From contig NZ_JAFBDW010000004.1 in NCBI RefSeq assembly GCF_016908415.1, positions 62,001 to 126,000 on the forward strand: DNA of 64,000 bases, in the 5' to 3' direction. The translations under genes and the position numbers were made by a program. Numbering within the stretch: the first letter of the stretch is position 1; each line of letters opens with the position of its first letter. Below are positions 17,864 to 26,066 of the stretch, in pieces. This DNA comes from Caldicoprobacter guelmensis (GTDB taxonomy: Bacteria > Bacillota > Clostridia > Caldicoprobacterales > Caldicoprobacteraceae). Under the pieces are notes generated by a model. The model was not told the DNA's origin and made no database searches. It saw nothing but the letters and a program-made list of their open reading frames with translations.

Positions 17864-18202
17864 TTACCTTTTCTTTTTGTTTTTACTTATGAATTCACAC
17901 AGTTCTTTAACTGATATAAATTCGTTTTCGTCGGCTATTATGTAGTAATATTTTTTATTGTCTTTTTCTGAATTTTTATTGTTAATACAAGTATAAGGGT
18001 TTCGTATATCAGACCGACCTAATAAATAGTCTACTGTTACATTAAAGGTATCTGCAATTTTTTGCAAGGTAAATGAATCGGGATCGCGCCTCCCCTGTTC
18101 GTACATTCCAATTGCTGATGTACTAAGTCCAAGGATTTTTCCCAATTCTGTTTGCGTCATTTTATGTTCTTTTCTTAATTCTTTTAATCTTTTTGAAAAC
18201 AT
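17864..18202 (-). CDS. XRE-family transcriptional repressor
   Basis: A 112-residue protein with an N-terminal Cro/C1 helix-turn-helix (about residues 5-60: KRLKELRKEHKMTQTELGK, then STSAIGMYEQGRRDP, then VDYLLGRSD). The Lys/Asn-rich C-terminal tail of about 45 residues has no domain I recognise. It is convergent with dnaB. AT-rich codon use differs from the origin block and suggests acquisition. Two nearly identical palindromes in the upstream gap are the obvious operator candidates, one beside its own promoter. Confidence 0.85.
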   Translation of the reverse strand: MFSKRLKELRKEHKMTQTELGKILGLSTSAIGMYEQGRRDPDSFTLQKIADTFNVTVDYLLGRSDIRNPYTCINNKNSEKDNKKYYYIIADENEFISVKELCEFISKNKKKR

Positions 18203-18247
18203 CTTAACCCCCTCTTCGTTTATATTTTACACAAAATAAAGGCAATT

Positions 18248-18271
18248 ATATTACACTTTTAGTGTTATAAT
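18248..18271. promoter_or_regulatory. Palindrome 1, candidate XRE operator
   Basis: The core is ACACT-TTT-AGTGT flanked by AT-rich arms. Read on the - strand it is TTATAACACTAAAAGTGTAA, nearly the same as the second palindrome 80 bp away. It covers the region where the - strand XRE promoter should be. Confidence 0.5.
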
Positions 18272-18348
18272 GAGAATTTGTAAAAAATTTAAATTGGATC
18301 TGTTAAAATAAATTAAAATTAAACAAATCCACTTATTTTCGTGGTTGC

Positions 18349-18374
18349 TTATAACACGAAATGTGTGATAACAT
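18349..18374. promoter_or_regulatory. Palindrome 2, candidate XRE operator
   Basis: TTATAACACGAAATGTGTGA shares the TTATAACAC-N-AAA-N-GTGT pattern with palindrome 1. It is upstream of the interrupted ORF and of the ABC importer. Confidence 0.5.
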
Positions 18375-18390
18375 ATAAGAAAGTCATACT

Positions 18391-18657
18391 ATGGACAGAG
18401 AGTGAATAGATTTAACATTAGAAAAACGATATAGGAATGATTTAATTAGATTAGCAGGCTATTTAGTAATTCAAACTTTAATAAATGTAGGTTCTTATTT
18501 AAATGTCATGTTTGTTTCACGGTTAGTTTTAAAATGTATTTGCAAAATTACAAAGCCTTATATTTTTACTAGGCGGGAATCCCTTTGTTATTTGTGTATG
18601 GTAAATATTAGAGGGATCTCCGCCCTAGGTCATATACAATCTTTTGAAAAAAGCTAA
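18391..18657 (+). pseudogene. Possible gene remnant with an early in-frame stop
   Basis: ATG 18391 encodes four codons (MDRE), then TGA at 18403, after which the same frame stays open for about 83 codons to TAA at 18655. The start of the continuation (IDLTLEKRYRNDLIRLAGYL) reads like a helical protein. I do not recognise the family and there is no clear ribosome site. It may be chance. Confidence 0.25.
18569..18628 (+). repeat. Long inverted repeat upstream of the solute-binding protein gene
   Basis: CTAGGCGGGAATCCCT (18569-18584) can pair with AGGGATCTCCGCCCTAG (18612-18628) with small bulges, around a 27-nt loop. No T-run follows, so it is not a simple terminator. It may be an operator, an attenuation element or an mRNA-stabilising leader. 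Confidence 0.5.
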
Positions 18658-18672
18658 AAAGGAGGAGGTAAA

Positions 18673-20685
18673 ATGAAAATTAGAAAGACAATTGCATTAG
18701 TGTTGGTTTCTCTGTTTGTTATCATTCTTTCCATCAGTGGATGTAAAGCAGGGACAACTTCTAAAGAACAGGAAAACACTCCTGAAGAAAATGTTGGAAA
18801 AGAAGTACAATCAGAAGATACACAGAAGAAAACAGAAAACGCCGGGGAGGAAAAAATAGAGGGTTTTAAAGAAGCCCCAATGCTAGCTCAATTAGTAAAG
18901 GAAGGAAAATTGCCACCCGTAAAAGAGAGATTGCCTGAGGAACCGTTAGTTTATGTGGAGGGCACGGAAGTACCTGTTGACAATTTGCCTAAACTTGAAA
19001 TAGGCAAGTATGGCGGAACATTAAGGATAGTTAACCCTGGCAGTCCAGGTGGTGGAGAATGGTGGGCTATTTCACGTGAACCGTTATTGAATCAGCCTGG
19101 CTTTGGTACTCCAGGAGAAAAACCCGTAGGTAATGTTTTAAAGGACTTTGATATGTCTGAAGATGGAAAAGTTTTCACTTTTTATATGAGAAAAGGGCTA
19201 AAATGGTCGGATGGTCATCCGGTGACGACAGAAGATGTTCGTTTTGCGTACGAAGACGTTCTGTTAAATGAAGAACTTACTCCAGTTTTTCCTACCTGGC
19301 TTGCAAATCCAGATGGTACACCCTGTGAATTGGAGATAGTAGATGAGTATACGTTCCGTATTAAATTTAAGGAACCATACGCATTGTTTCCCTACACTTT
19401 AAGTCTTCATTGGCAGACATGGGATTCTGGGCCTCTGCTCCAACCTAGCCATTATATGAAAAAGTTTCACATTAAATATACTCCATTAGAAGAATTAAAG
19501 CCTTTATTGGAGGAGAATGGTCTAGGAGAAAACGAATGGTATAGGTTATATAGCCTCTATTCCTGGGGAGGAGGGGCATTAGAGAAAACTCGAATTGGAT
19601 GCCCGACTTTGGCTCCTTATATGTTGGTAGATATGCCGAGTGCTCAAGTGGCAATACTGAGGCGGAATCCCTATTACTGGAAGGTGGATGCTGCAGGAAA
19701 CCAGTTGCCATATATAGATGAGATTAGGGCGGATACGGTTACTACGGTGGATATGCTTCCTATGAAGATAATGGGAGGAGAAGTTGATTTAGCGCGCCAG
19801 GCGGTATCCATAACCGAGGTAGCTCTATATAAAGAGAATGAGAAGAAAGGCGGTTATAGGGTAATACCTCTAAAATTCCATTGCCCCATTCCGATTACGT
19901 TTAACTATAGCAATCCGGATCCCGTATGGCGTGAGATAGTGTGGGATACGAGATTTCGACAGGCTTTGAACTTAGCCATCAATCGCGAGGAAATAATAGA
20001 CGCAGTTTATCACGGCTTTGCCTCTCCATCAAAAATAACGCCCAGCGAGTATGATCCTGAAAAAGCAAATCAATTACTAGACAGCATGGGATTGGATAAG
20101 AGAGATTCTGAAGGCTGGCGGTTAAGACCCGATGGAAAAAGGATGGAACTTTTAATAGAAACAAGCGCTCCAGCTACCGACTTCATACCGATGATTGAGT
20201 TACTGGTTGAATACTGGAAAAATATAGGCATATATACGACGATGAAGCAAGTAGAGTCTTCACTGTTGAGTTCGCGTGTACAGGCGAATGAAACTCAAGT
20301 CATTGTTTCGAGCTGGTTTGATTTGCCTGTGGCGCAGGGTAATCCTTACATGTTAGAGTGGGTATTTCTAAATGATCGTTATAAGGTTTCAGACGGTTTC
20401 CATAAATGGTATACCAGATTCGGCAAAGAGGGAATAGAGCCGCCTGATTCACTTAAGCCTGTATTTGAACTTTACCGGAAAATACGAGCAAGTGAAAGCT
20501 TTGAAGAAATAGGAACTTATATGGACGAGTGGGAAAAGGCAATGCACGATTCTCTCTTCCTGATTGTACCTGTTGAAGACGTTATGATTCCTTTAATTGT
20601 TTCCAATAGGATAAAGAATGTTCCGGAGAAGGGATATCAAATTATGGCCAATTTTGCTGGCGAGGTACTTTTCTATGGTGAATAG
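18673..20685 (+). CDS. ABC transporter substrate-binding lipoprotein, family 5 (Opp/Dpp type)
   Basis: A 670-residue extracytoplasmic solute-binding protein. A lipoprotein signal ends in SISGCKAG, followed by a Glu/Lys-rich linker (about 28-65), then the SBP_bac_5 fold with DGKVFTFYMRKGLKWSDGHPV (typical of the family) and DTRFRQALNLAINREEII. It is longer than most Opp/Dpp binding proteins (about 540-600), like members that bind oligosaccharides in thermophilic bacteria; the real ligand cannot be read from sequence. A strong AAAGGAGGAGGT site precedes ATG 18673. It is the first gene of a five-gene importer. Confidence 0.9.
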   Translation: MKIRKTIALVLVSLFVIILSISGCKAGTTSKEQENTPEENVGKEVQSEDTQKKTENAGEEKIEGFKEAPMLAQLVKEGKLPPVKERLPEEPLVYVEGTEVPVDNLPKLEIGKYGGTLRIVNPGSPGGGEWWAISREPLLNQPGFGTPGEKPVGNVLKDFDMSEDGKVFTFYMRKGLKWSDGHPVTTEDVRFAYEDVLLNEELTPVFPTWLANPDGTPCELEIVDEYTFRIKFKEPYALFPYTLSLHWQTWDSGPLLQPSHYMKKFHIKYTPLEELKPLLEENGLGENEWYRLYSLYSWGGGALEKTRIGCPTLAPYMLVDMPSAQVAILRRNPYYWKVDAAGNQLPYIDEIRADTVTTVDMLPMKIMGGEVDLARQAVSITEVALYKENEKKGGYRVIPLKFHCPIPITFNYSNPDPVWREIVWDTRFRQALNLAINREEIIDAVYHGFASPSKITPSEYDPEKANQLLDSMGLDKRDSEGWRLRPDGKRMELLIETSAPATDFIPMIELLVEYWKNIGIYTTMKQVESSLLSSRVQANETQVIVSSWFDLPVAQGNPYMLEWVFLNDRYKVSDGFHKWYTRFGKEGIEPPDSLKPVFELYRKIRASESFEEIGTYMDEWEKAMHDSLFLIVPVEDVMIPLIVSNRIKNVPEKGYQIMANFAGEVLFYGE

Positions 20686-20693
20686 TCACAACT

Positions 20694-20726
20694 CCCCTGG
20701 ATGGTGGTCATCCCACCATCCAGGGG
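20694..20726 (+). repeat. Perfect 14-bp hairpin between the binding protein and permease genes
   Basis: CCCCTGGATGGTGG pairs perfectly with CCACCATCCAGGGG around a 5-nt loop. There is no T-run. Its position suits an mRNA-stabilising or partial-termination hairpin that lets the binding protein be made in excess over the permeases. Confidence 0.7.
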
Positions 20727-20745
20727 AAAAGAAAGGAGACTGGAT

Positions 20746-21747
20746 ATGGCTGGTTATGTGATTCGCAGATTTTTATCTTTGATCCCATTGCTGTTTATCC
20801 TTTCCATTATCGTCTTTATTATAATCGAACTTCCCCCAGGAGATTTCTTAACGGTCTACATAGAACAGTTAAAGAGTTCTGGAGTTTTAATCAGCGAGGA
20901 GGAAGTTGCCAGATTAGTTAAACAATACGCTTTGGATAAACCGCTGCATATCCGGTATGTTACCTGGATTAAAAATATAATTTTACACGGGGATTTTGGC
21001 CGTTCTTTCCGGTGGAATAGGCCAGTTGTTGAACTCATTAAAGAGAGAGTGGCTTTAAGTGTTGTGATTTCATTGTTTTCGATTGTGTTTGTATGGATTA
21101 TAGGCGTTTCTATTGGAATTTATTCAGCCGTTAAACAGTATTCGATATTTGACTATATCTTCACATTTATAGGCTTTATTGGCGTTTCGATACCTGGCTT
21201 TCTGTTGGCTTTATTGGTTATTTGGTTTGCGTATACCAAATTTGACATATACATTAGCGGCCTTTTCTCTCAGCAGTTTGTGGATGCTCCTTGGAGTTTA
21301 GCTAAGATTTTGGATATGCTAAAACACATATGGGTGCCAGTGGTAATTATTGCAGTTTCGGGGATAGCGGGGAATATCCGCACTATGAGAGCGAACTTGC
21401 TGGATGAATTGAGAAAACAATATGTAACCGTTGCCAGGGCCAAAGGTTTGTCGGAGACGAGATTATTGATTAAATATCCTATTCGCATAGCTGTGAATCC
21501 AATGATTAGCACTATTGGCTGGACATTGCCGGCCATCTTTTCTGGTGAATCTTTAGCATCTATAATTCTGAATCTGCCAACTATAGGTCCTTTGCTCATG
21601 CAAGCGCTTTTGGCTCAGGATATGTATCTTGCAGGAAGCCTAATTTTGATAATGGGAGCCCTCACTTTGGTAGGTACTTTGATTTCTGATATTTTATTGG
21701 CCTGGGCTGACCCTCGAATCAGATATGGGAATACAGGGGGGAAATAA
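20746..21747 (+). CDS. ABC transporter permease, OppB/DppB type
   Basis: A 333-residue inner-membrane permease with six predicted segments. It has the OppB/DppB N-terminus (MAGYVIRRFLSLIPLLFILS), an extracytoplasmic region with YALDKPLHIRYVTWIKNI, and the cytoplasmic EAA-type loop around LRKQYVTVARAKGLSE. ATG 20746 follows AAAGGAG; the earlier ATG at 20701 falls inside the hairpin. Its stop overlaps the start of the next permease gene by one base (TAATG). Confidence 0.92.
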   Translation: MAGYVIRRFLSLIPLLFILSIIVFIIIELPPGDFLTVYIEQLKSSGVLISEEEVARLVKQYALDKPLHIRYVTWIKNIILHGDFGRSFRWNRPVVELIKERVALSVVISLFSIVFVWIIGVSIGIYSAVKQYSIFDYIFTFIGFIGVSIPGFLLALLVIWFAYTKFDIYISGLFSQQFVDAPWSLAKILDMLKHIWVPVVIIAVSGIAGNIRTMRANLLDELRKQYVTVARAKGLSETRLLIKYPIRIAVNPMISTIGWTLPAIFSGESLASIILNLPTIGPLLMQALLAQDMYLAGSLILIMGALTLVGTLISDILLAWADPRIRYGNTGGK

Positions 21748-22883
21748 TGATGCAATCATTTACTAAACTCGCTAGAAGAAAAAAAGAAGAAATTAAAAAA
21801 GATGAGAAGTTATTTTTGGCCTCGCAATGGCAATTGATGTGGTGGAAATTTAAACGACACAAATTGGCCATAGTAAGCATGTGTATTTTGGCTTTCCTTT
21901 ATATCATTGTCCTCTTTTGTGAGTTTATAGCGCCCTACGATCCATGGGAGCGGTTTGAAGATTATAAGAATGCGCCTCCTCAACTGGTACGTTTTTATTC
22001 TAAAGAAGAAGGGTTCCGAGGACCATTTGTATATGGGATGAAGCAAGAAATGGACATGGAGACTTTTCGCAAGGTTTTTGTTGAAGATAAAAGTAAAAAG
22101 TATGGTATTCGGTTGTTTGTCAGGGGGAGTAAATACAAATTGTGGGGTTTATTTGAAAGTGACTTGCATTTATTTGGGTCTGAAGATGGTCCGGTCTTTC
22201 TGTTTGGGACCGACGAATTAGGCAGAGATTTGTTTTCAAGGGTTATATATGGGGCGAGAATATCGTTAACTATTGGCTTGGTGGGGGTCTTTTTAAGCTT
22301 TATTTTGGGAACGCTGCTTGGAGGGATTTCGGGATATTTCGGAGGAACTATTGATGAGGTTATTCAACGCACTATAGACTTCCTCGTGTCTATCCCAACT
22401 ATTCCATTATGGATGGCATTATCAGCAGCCATTCCACAAAATTGGTCAGTTATAAGAACCTATTTTGCTATTACTATAATACTTTCTCTCGTAGGCTGGG
22501 GTGGTCTGGCAAGAGTGGTACGTGGCAGGTTGCTGAGTTTGAGAGAAGAGGATTTCATTTTAGCAGCAAGGTTAATTGGTGCTAGTGAATGGAGGATAAT
22601 AACCAGGCACATGTTGCCGTCTTTTGCCAGTCATTTGATAGCCTCTATTACTCTTTCTATACCTGGCATGATACTTGGGGAGACATCTTTAAGCTTCATA
22701 GGGTTGGGATTGAGACCGCCGGCCATTAGCTGGGGCGTACTGCTTCAGGATGCACAGCAGGTAATTGCCGTGGCTCATTATCCTTGGAGGCTTATTCCTG
22801 CGTTTTTCATAATAGTAACTGTCCTTTCTTTTAACTTTTTAGGTGATGGTTTGCGAGATGCAGCAGATCCTTATTCAAGATAA
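21747..22883 (+). CDS. ABC transporter permease, OppC/DppC type
   Basis: A 378-residue permease. After an N-terminal cytoplasmic tail and first membrane segment (about 35-60), an extended extracytoplasmic insert of some 90 residues precedes FGTDELGRDLFSRVIYGARISL, the typical OppC/DppC motif. The EAA loop is ILAARLIGASEWRIITRHMLP. The long insert, also present in other permeases of this subgroup, may contact the large binding protein. The start may be ATG 21747 or 21750. Confidence 0.92.
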   Translation: MMQSFTKLARRKKEEIKKDEKLFLASQWQLMWWKFKRHKLAIVSMCILAFLYIIVLFCEFIAPYDPWERFEDYKNAPPQLVRFYSKEEGFRGPFVYGMKQEMDMETFRKVFVEDKSKKYGIRLFVRGSKYKLWGLFESDLHLFGSEDGPVFLFGTDELGRDLFSRVIYGARISLTIGLVGVFLSFILGTLLGGISGYFGGTIDEVIQRTIDFLVSIPTIPLWMALSAAIPQNWSVIRTYFAITIILSLVGWGGLARVVRGRLLSLREEDFILAARLIGASEWRIITRHMLPSFASHLIASITLSIPGMILGETSLSFIGLGLRPPAISWGVLLQDAQQVIAVAHYPWRLIPAFFIIVTVLSFNFLGDGLRDAADPYSR

Positions 22884-22896
22884 GGAGGATAATCCC

Positions 22897-23895
22897 ATGG
22901 GAGATAATGTTTTGTTAGAAGTTAAAAATCTTAGAACTTACTTTTTTCTTGACGAGGGTGTAGTTAAAGCTGTAGATGGGGTTAATTTTAAGATAGAAAA
23001 AGGCAAAACTTTTGGAGTGGTAGGTGAATCTGGATGTGGTAAGAGCATAACTGCTCAATCTATTTTAAGGATTCTTCCTCCACGGGGAGAAATCGTTGAA
23101 GGCGAAATTACACTTTACAGAGAAGATGGCTCTGTAGATTTGGTTAAACTTAATCCTAAAGGCCAAGAAATTAGGGATATAAGGGGTAAAGAGATTGCAA
23201 TGGTATTTCAGGAACCAATGACTGCCCTTGCTCCTGTATATACCATAGGCGATCAGATAATAGAAGCCATCCTATTACATCAAAATGTTACAAAAGAGCA
23301 GGCGAGAAAAATAGCGATAGATTTGTTGGGAAGAGTAGGGATACCAAAACCAGAAGAAAGGGTAGATGCATATCCTTTTGAACTTTCAGGCGGAATGCGT
23401 CAGCGGGCAATGATAGCTATGGCTATATCCAGCAATCCAAGCCTCTTAATAGCAGATGAACCAACAACGGCTCTGGATGTTACTATACAAGCACAAATTT
23501 TAGACCTTATAAAGAATCTACAAAAAGAAATGGGAATGGCGACAATGTTGATTACCCATAATATGGGAGTAATAGCTGAAATGGCAGATGATGTAGCGGT
23601 CATGTATTTGGGAAAGATAGTTGAGAGCGGGCCGTTAAATGAGATTTTTTATAATCCAAAACATCCATACACTGTGGCATTGTTGAAATCCATACCTAAA
23701 GTAGGAGAGAAAGTTAAAGGGAGATTGGAGTCCATAGAGGGTATGGTGCCAGATCCCTATAATTTGCCTACGGGATGTAGATTTCATCCAAGGTGTCCCT
23801 CATATATGAAGGGCAAATGTGATAAAGTGGAACCGCCAGAGATAGAGATAACCCCAGGACATAAGGTCAGTTGCTTTTTATACGGAGGTAGATGA
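22897..23895 (+). CDS. ABC transporter ATP-binding protein, OppD/DppD type
   Basis: A 332-residue ATPase. Walker A is GESGCGKS, the signature is ELSGGMRQRAMIAMA, Walker B is LLIADEPTTALD, and the C-terminal oligopeptide-type extension carries CRFHPRCPSYMKGKC, a Cys motif that holds an Fe-S cluster in some relatives. ATG 22897 after AAGGAGGAT is chosen; the open frame begins earlier inside the permease gene. It overlaps the next gene by 4 bp (ATGA). Confidence 0.94.
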   Translation: MGDNVLLEVKNLRTYFFLDEGVVKAVDGVNFKIEKGKTFGVVGESGCGKSITAQSILRILPPRGEIVEGEITLYREDGSVDLVKLNPKGQEIRDIRGKEIAMVFQEPMTALAPVYTIGDQIIEAILLHQNVTKEQARKIAIDLLGRVGIPKPEERVDAYPFELSGGMRQRAMIAMAISSNPSLLIADEPTTALDVTIQAQILDLIKNLQKEMGMATMLITHNMGVIAEMADDVAVMYLGKIVESGPLNEIFYNPKHPYTVALLKSIPKVGEKVKGRLESIEGMVPDPYNLPTGCRFHPRCPSYMKGKCDKVEPPEIEITPGHKVSCFLYGGR

Positions 23896-24914
23896 AAATG
23901 GGTGGCAATGTATTACTGGAGGTAAAAAGTTTAAAGAAATATTTTCCTATTCAAAAAGGGTTTTGGAGGAAGAAGGTAGGAGAGGTAAAAGCAGTAGACG
24001 ATATAAGTTTTTATATAAAAGAAGGAGAGACTTTAGGATTGGTTGGCGAATCTGGTAGTGGCAAGACTACTACAGGAAGAGCTATTCTCAGAGCGATAGA
24101 GCCGACGGAAGGCGAAATTTTGTTTAACATAAACGGTAATTTAATAAATATACTACAATTAAATAGAAAAGAACTGAAACAAACAAGAAAACATATGCAG
24201 ATGATATTTCAGGATCCATATTCTTCATTGAACCCAAGAATGACAGTAAGGGATATAATAGGTGAACCATTGTTGGTAAATGGAGTAGCAAGAGGTAAAG
24301 AATTAGAAGACAGAGTTGCGGAATTGATGAAGGCAGTAGGATTGAGACCAGAATATATGATAAGGTATCCTCACGCTTTTAGTGGTGGGCAACGCCAGCG
24401 TATAGGGATAGCAAGGGCATTGGCTTTAAATCCGAGATTGATAGTATGTGATGAACCGGTATCAGCATTGGATGTGTCTATTCAAGCCCAGACGTTAAAT
24501 CTTTTGCAGGATTTACAAGAAAAATTCCATCTCACATATTTATTTATCTCCCATGATTTGGGGGTGGTAGAACATATAAGCGATAGAGTGGCTGTAATGT
24601 ATACGGGAAAGATAGTGGAAATTGCAGAAACGGAAGAACTATTTGAGAATCCAAAGCATCCATATACCGAGGCATTATTGGCTGCGGTACCAAAGCCGGA
24701 TCCCAAATATAGAGAAACCAAAAAGCTTTTATTTGGAGAGGTGGCAGACCCCTCCAACCCACCCAGCGGATGTTATTTCCATCCAAGGTGCCCTTATGCT
24801 AAGGATATATGCAAACAAGAGTATCCTTCTCTAATAAATATAGGAAAGAACGGTAAAGAACATTTTGTAAGTTGTCATTTTGCTGATAAACTAAGCTTAG
24901 CAGGGATAGAATAG
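23892..24914 (+). CDS. ABC transporter ATP-binding protein, OppF/DppF type
   Basis: A 340-residue partner ATPase with Walker A GESGSGKTT, the OppF-typical QMIFQDPYSSLNPRMTV, signature FSGGQRQRIGIARAL, Walker B LIVCDEPVSALD and C-terminal CYFHPRCPYAKDIC. Together with the previous gene it should form the heterodimeric motor of the importer. It is translationally coupled to the previous gene by a 4-bp overlap and is followed by a strong bidirectional terminator that closes the operon. Confidence 0.94.
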   Translation: MKMGGNVLLEVKSLKKYFPIQKGFWRKKVGEVKAVDDISFYIKEGETLGLVGESGSGKTTTGRAILRAIEPTEGEILFNINGNLINILQLNRKELKQTRKHMQMIFQDPYSSLNPRMTVRDIIGEPLLVNGVARGKELEDRVAELMKAVGLRPEYMIRYPHAFSGGQRQRIGIARALALNPRLIVCDEPVSALDVSIQAQTLNLLQDLQEKFHLTYLFISHDLGVVEHISDRVAVMYTGKIVEIAETEELFENPKHPYTEALLAAVPKPDPKYRETKKLLFGEVADPSNPPSGCYFHPRCPYAKDICKQEYPSLINIGKNGKEHFVSCHFADKLSLAGIE

Positions 24915-24934
24915 GTTTATGGTGGGAATCCATT

Positions 24935-24985
24935 AAAAAGAAGCTCCTTTTTATAGCAATAAAGCTAAAAGGAGTTTCTTTTTAT
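24935..24985. terminator. Bidirectional terminator between the importer and the primosome genes
   Basis: AAAAAGAAGCTCCTTTTTA and TAAAAGGAGTTTCTTTTT form a long stem with A- and T-rich ends, so it can terminate both the + strand importer and the - strand dnaI-like operon. Confidence 0.85.
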
Positions 24986-25052
24986 AGCGAGCAAAGCAGT
25001 TCTATGGTAAATCAATATAAAGTTATCATAAATTTTGTCATATGAAAGATAA

Positions 25053-26048
25053 TTAGCTTTTGCCCCTTATCCGTATATCCTGGCCCATGAACTTTATCAG
25101 CATGGTATTGGATGTATCAAAAAGGCGCGATGCAATTCGGTCAGAATACCGTTCCTTTATCTCAGAAAGGCCCAGGTTAGTGGATAAAAACGTGTGTTTT
25201 TGCTGTATCAGGCGTTCATTTAGTATGTTGAATAAATCCTCCGAGGTAAAGTTGTTTCTTTGGGTTTCGGTGCCCAAGTCATCGATGATGAGCACGTCCA
25301 CTTCAAACAGGCAGTTAAACAGGAACTGGTTTTGCTCGTTATCCTGCAGAGCGCTGAGGAACAGCTGGTTGAACAGCTTGTATGCCGAGATACGCATGAC
25401 GGTATATCCTTTGTCCAGGATGGCCTTTGCCATGCAGTTGAGCAAAAAGGTCTTGCCCAGCCCTGTCTTGCCCGAGAAGAGTATGGTCTTTCTCTGGTTG
25501 TTAGGGAATTCGCTGACATATTCCATAAGACGGTTTTTAAGCTGGACCATGTACTCCCTCTGGGTCAGCCGGCTGCCTTCAAGGGGTATGTCGGGGAATA
25601 CCTGTGGGTTGAAGGTGTCAAAGTTTTGCTGTTCCAGCTCTTTTATGTCGGACAATTGATAGGTTTTTTCAACGAGCCTTTGAACAAGGCAGGAGCATTT
25701 TTCCTTTATGAGGTCTCCCGTGTATCCAGTGTCCTTGCATTTTGGACAACGGTAGTGAATGGACAGGTAATCAGGGGGGAAGCCGTGCTCAACAAGCAGT
25801 TCTTTTTCTTTCCGTTTTAGCTCTTGTATCCTTTGTTCCAGATCATCCAGCGCTTGGCTAAAACTGTTTGGGTTCCGTATTATTTCCATGGAGCGCCGTG
25901 CCATCAGTTCCACCAAAGCACGGCGCATATCAGCGATTTCAGGTATTACTTGCATTATGTGGTTTTCCCTTTGTTTTAGAACTTCTTCCTCCTGATGGCG
26001 TATATCCTCATACTCCTTCAATATCTCCTTGAGAATCACTTCTTTCAT
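25053..26048 (-). CDS. DnaI/DnaC-like helicase-loader ATPase
   Basis: A 331-residue AAA+ protein of the DnaC/DnaI type. The N-terminal half is helical with a Cys cluster (CPKCKDTGYTG, then KCSCL) that probably binds zinc, as in DnaI. The ATPase domain has Walker A SGKTGLGKTFLLN and Walker B LIIDDLGTE. Such proteins load DnaB onto DNA. ATG 26048 follows a G-rich ribosome site; an in-frame TTG at 26063 is less likely. It lies 18 bp downstream of a DnaD-family gene, the usual clostridial pairing. Confidence 0.88.
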   Translation of the reverse strand: MKEVILKEILKEYEDIRHQEEEVLKQRENHIMQVIPEIADMRRALVELMARRSMEIIRNPNSFSQALDDLEQRIQELKRKEKELLVEHGFPPDYLSIHYRCPKCKDTGYTGDLIKEKCSCLVQRLVEKTYQLSDIKELEQQNFDTFNPQVFPDIPLEGSRLTQREYMVQLKNRLMEYVSEFPNNQRKTILFSGKTGLGKTFLLNCMAKAILDKGYTVMRISAYKLFNQLFLSALQDNEQNQFLFNCLFEVDVLIIDDLGTETQRNNFTSEDLFNILNERLIQQKHTFLSTNLGLSEIKERYSDRIASRLFDTSNTMLIKFMGQDIRIRGKS

Positions 26049-26066
26049 AGCAAGTGCCCCCAAAAA

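Larger units (their letters stand above)
18203..18672. other. AT-rich intergenic region with two palindromes, an interrupted ORF and a long hairpin
   Basis: This 470-bp gap contains, in order, a palindrome at 18248-18271, a related palindrome at 18349-18374, a reading frame starting at ATG 18391 but broken by TGA at 18403, and a long inverted repeat at 18569-18628 just before the solute-binding protein gene. I see no intact gene. Confidence 0.6.
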
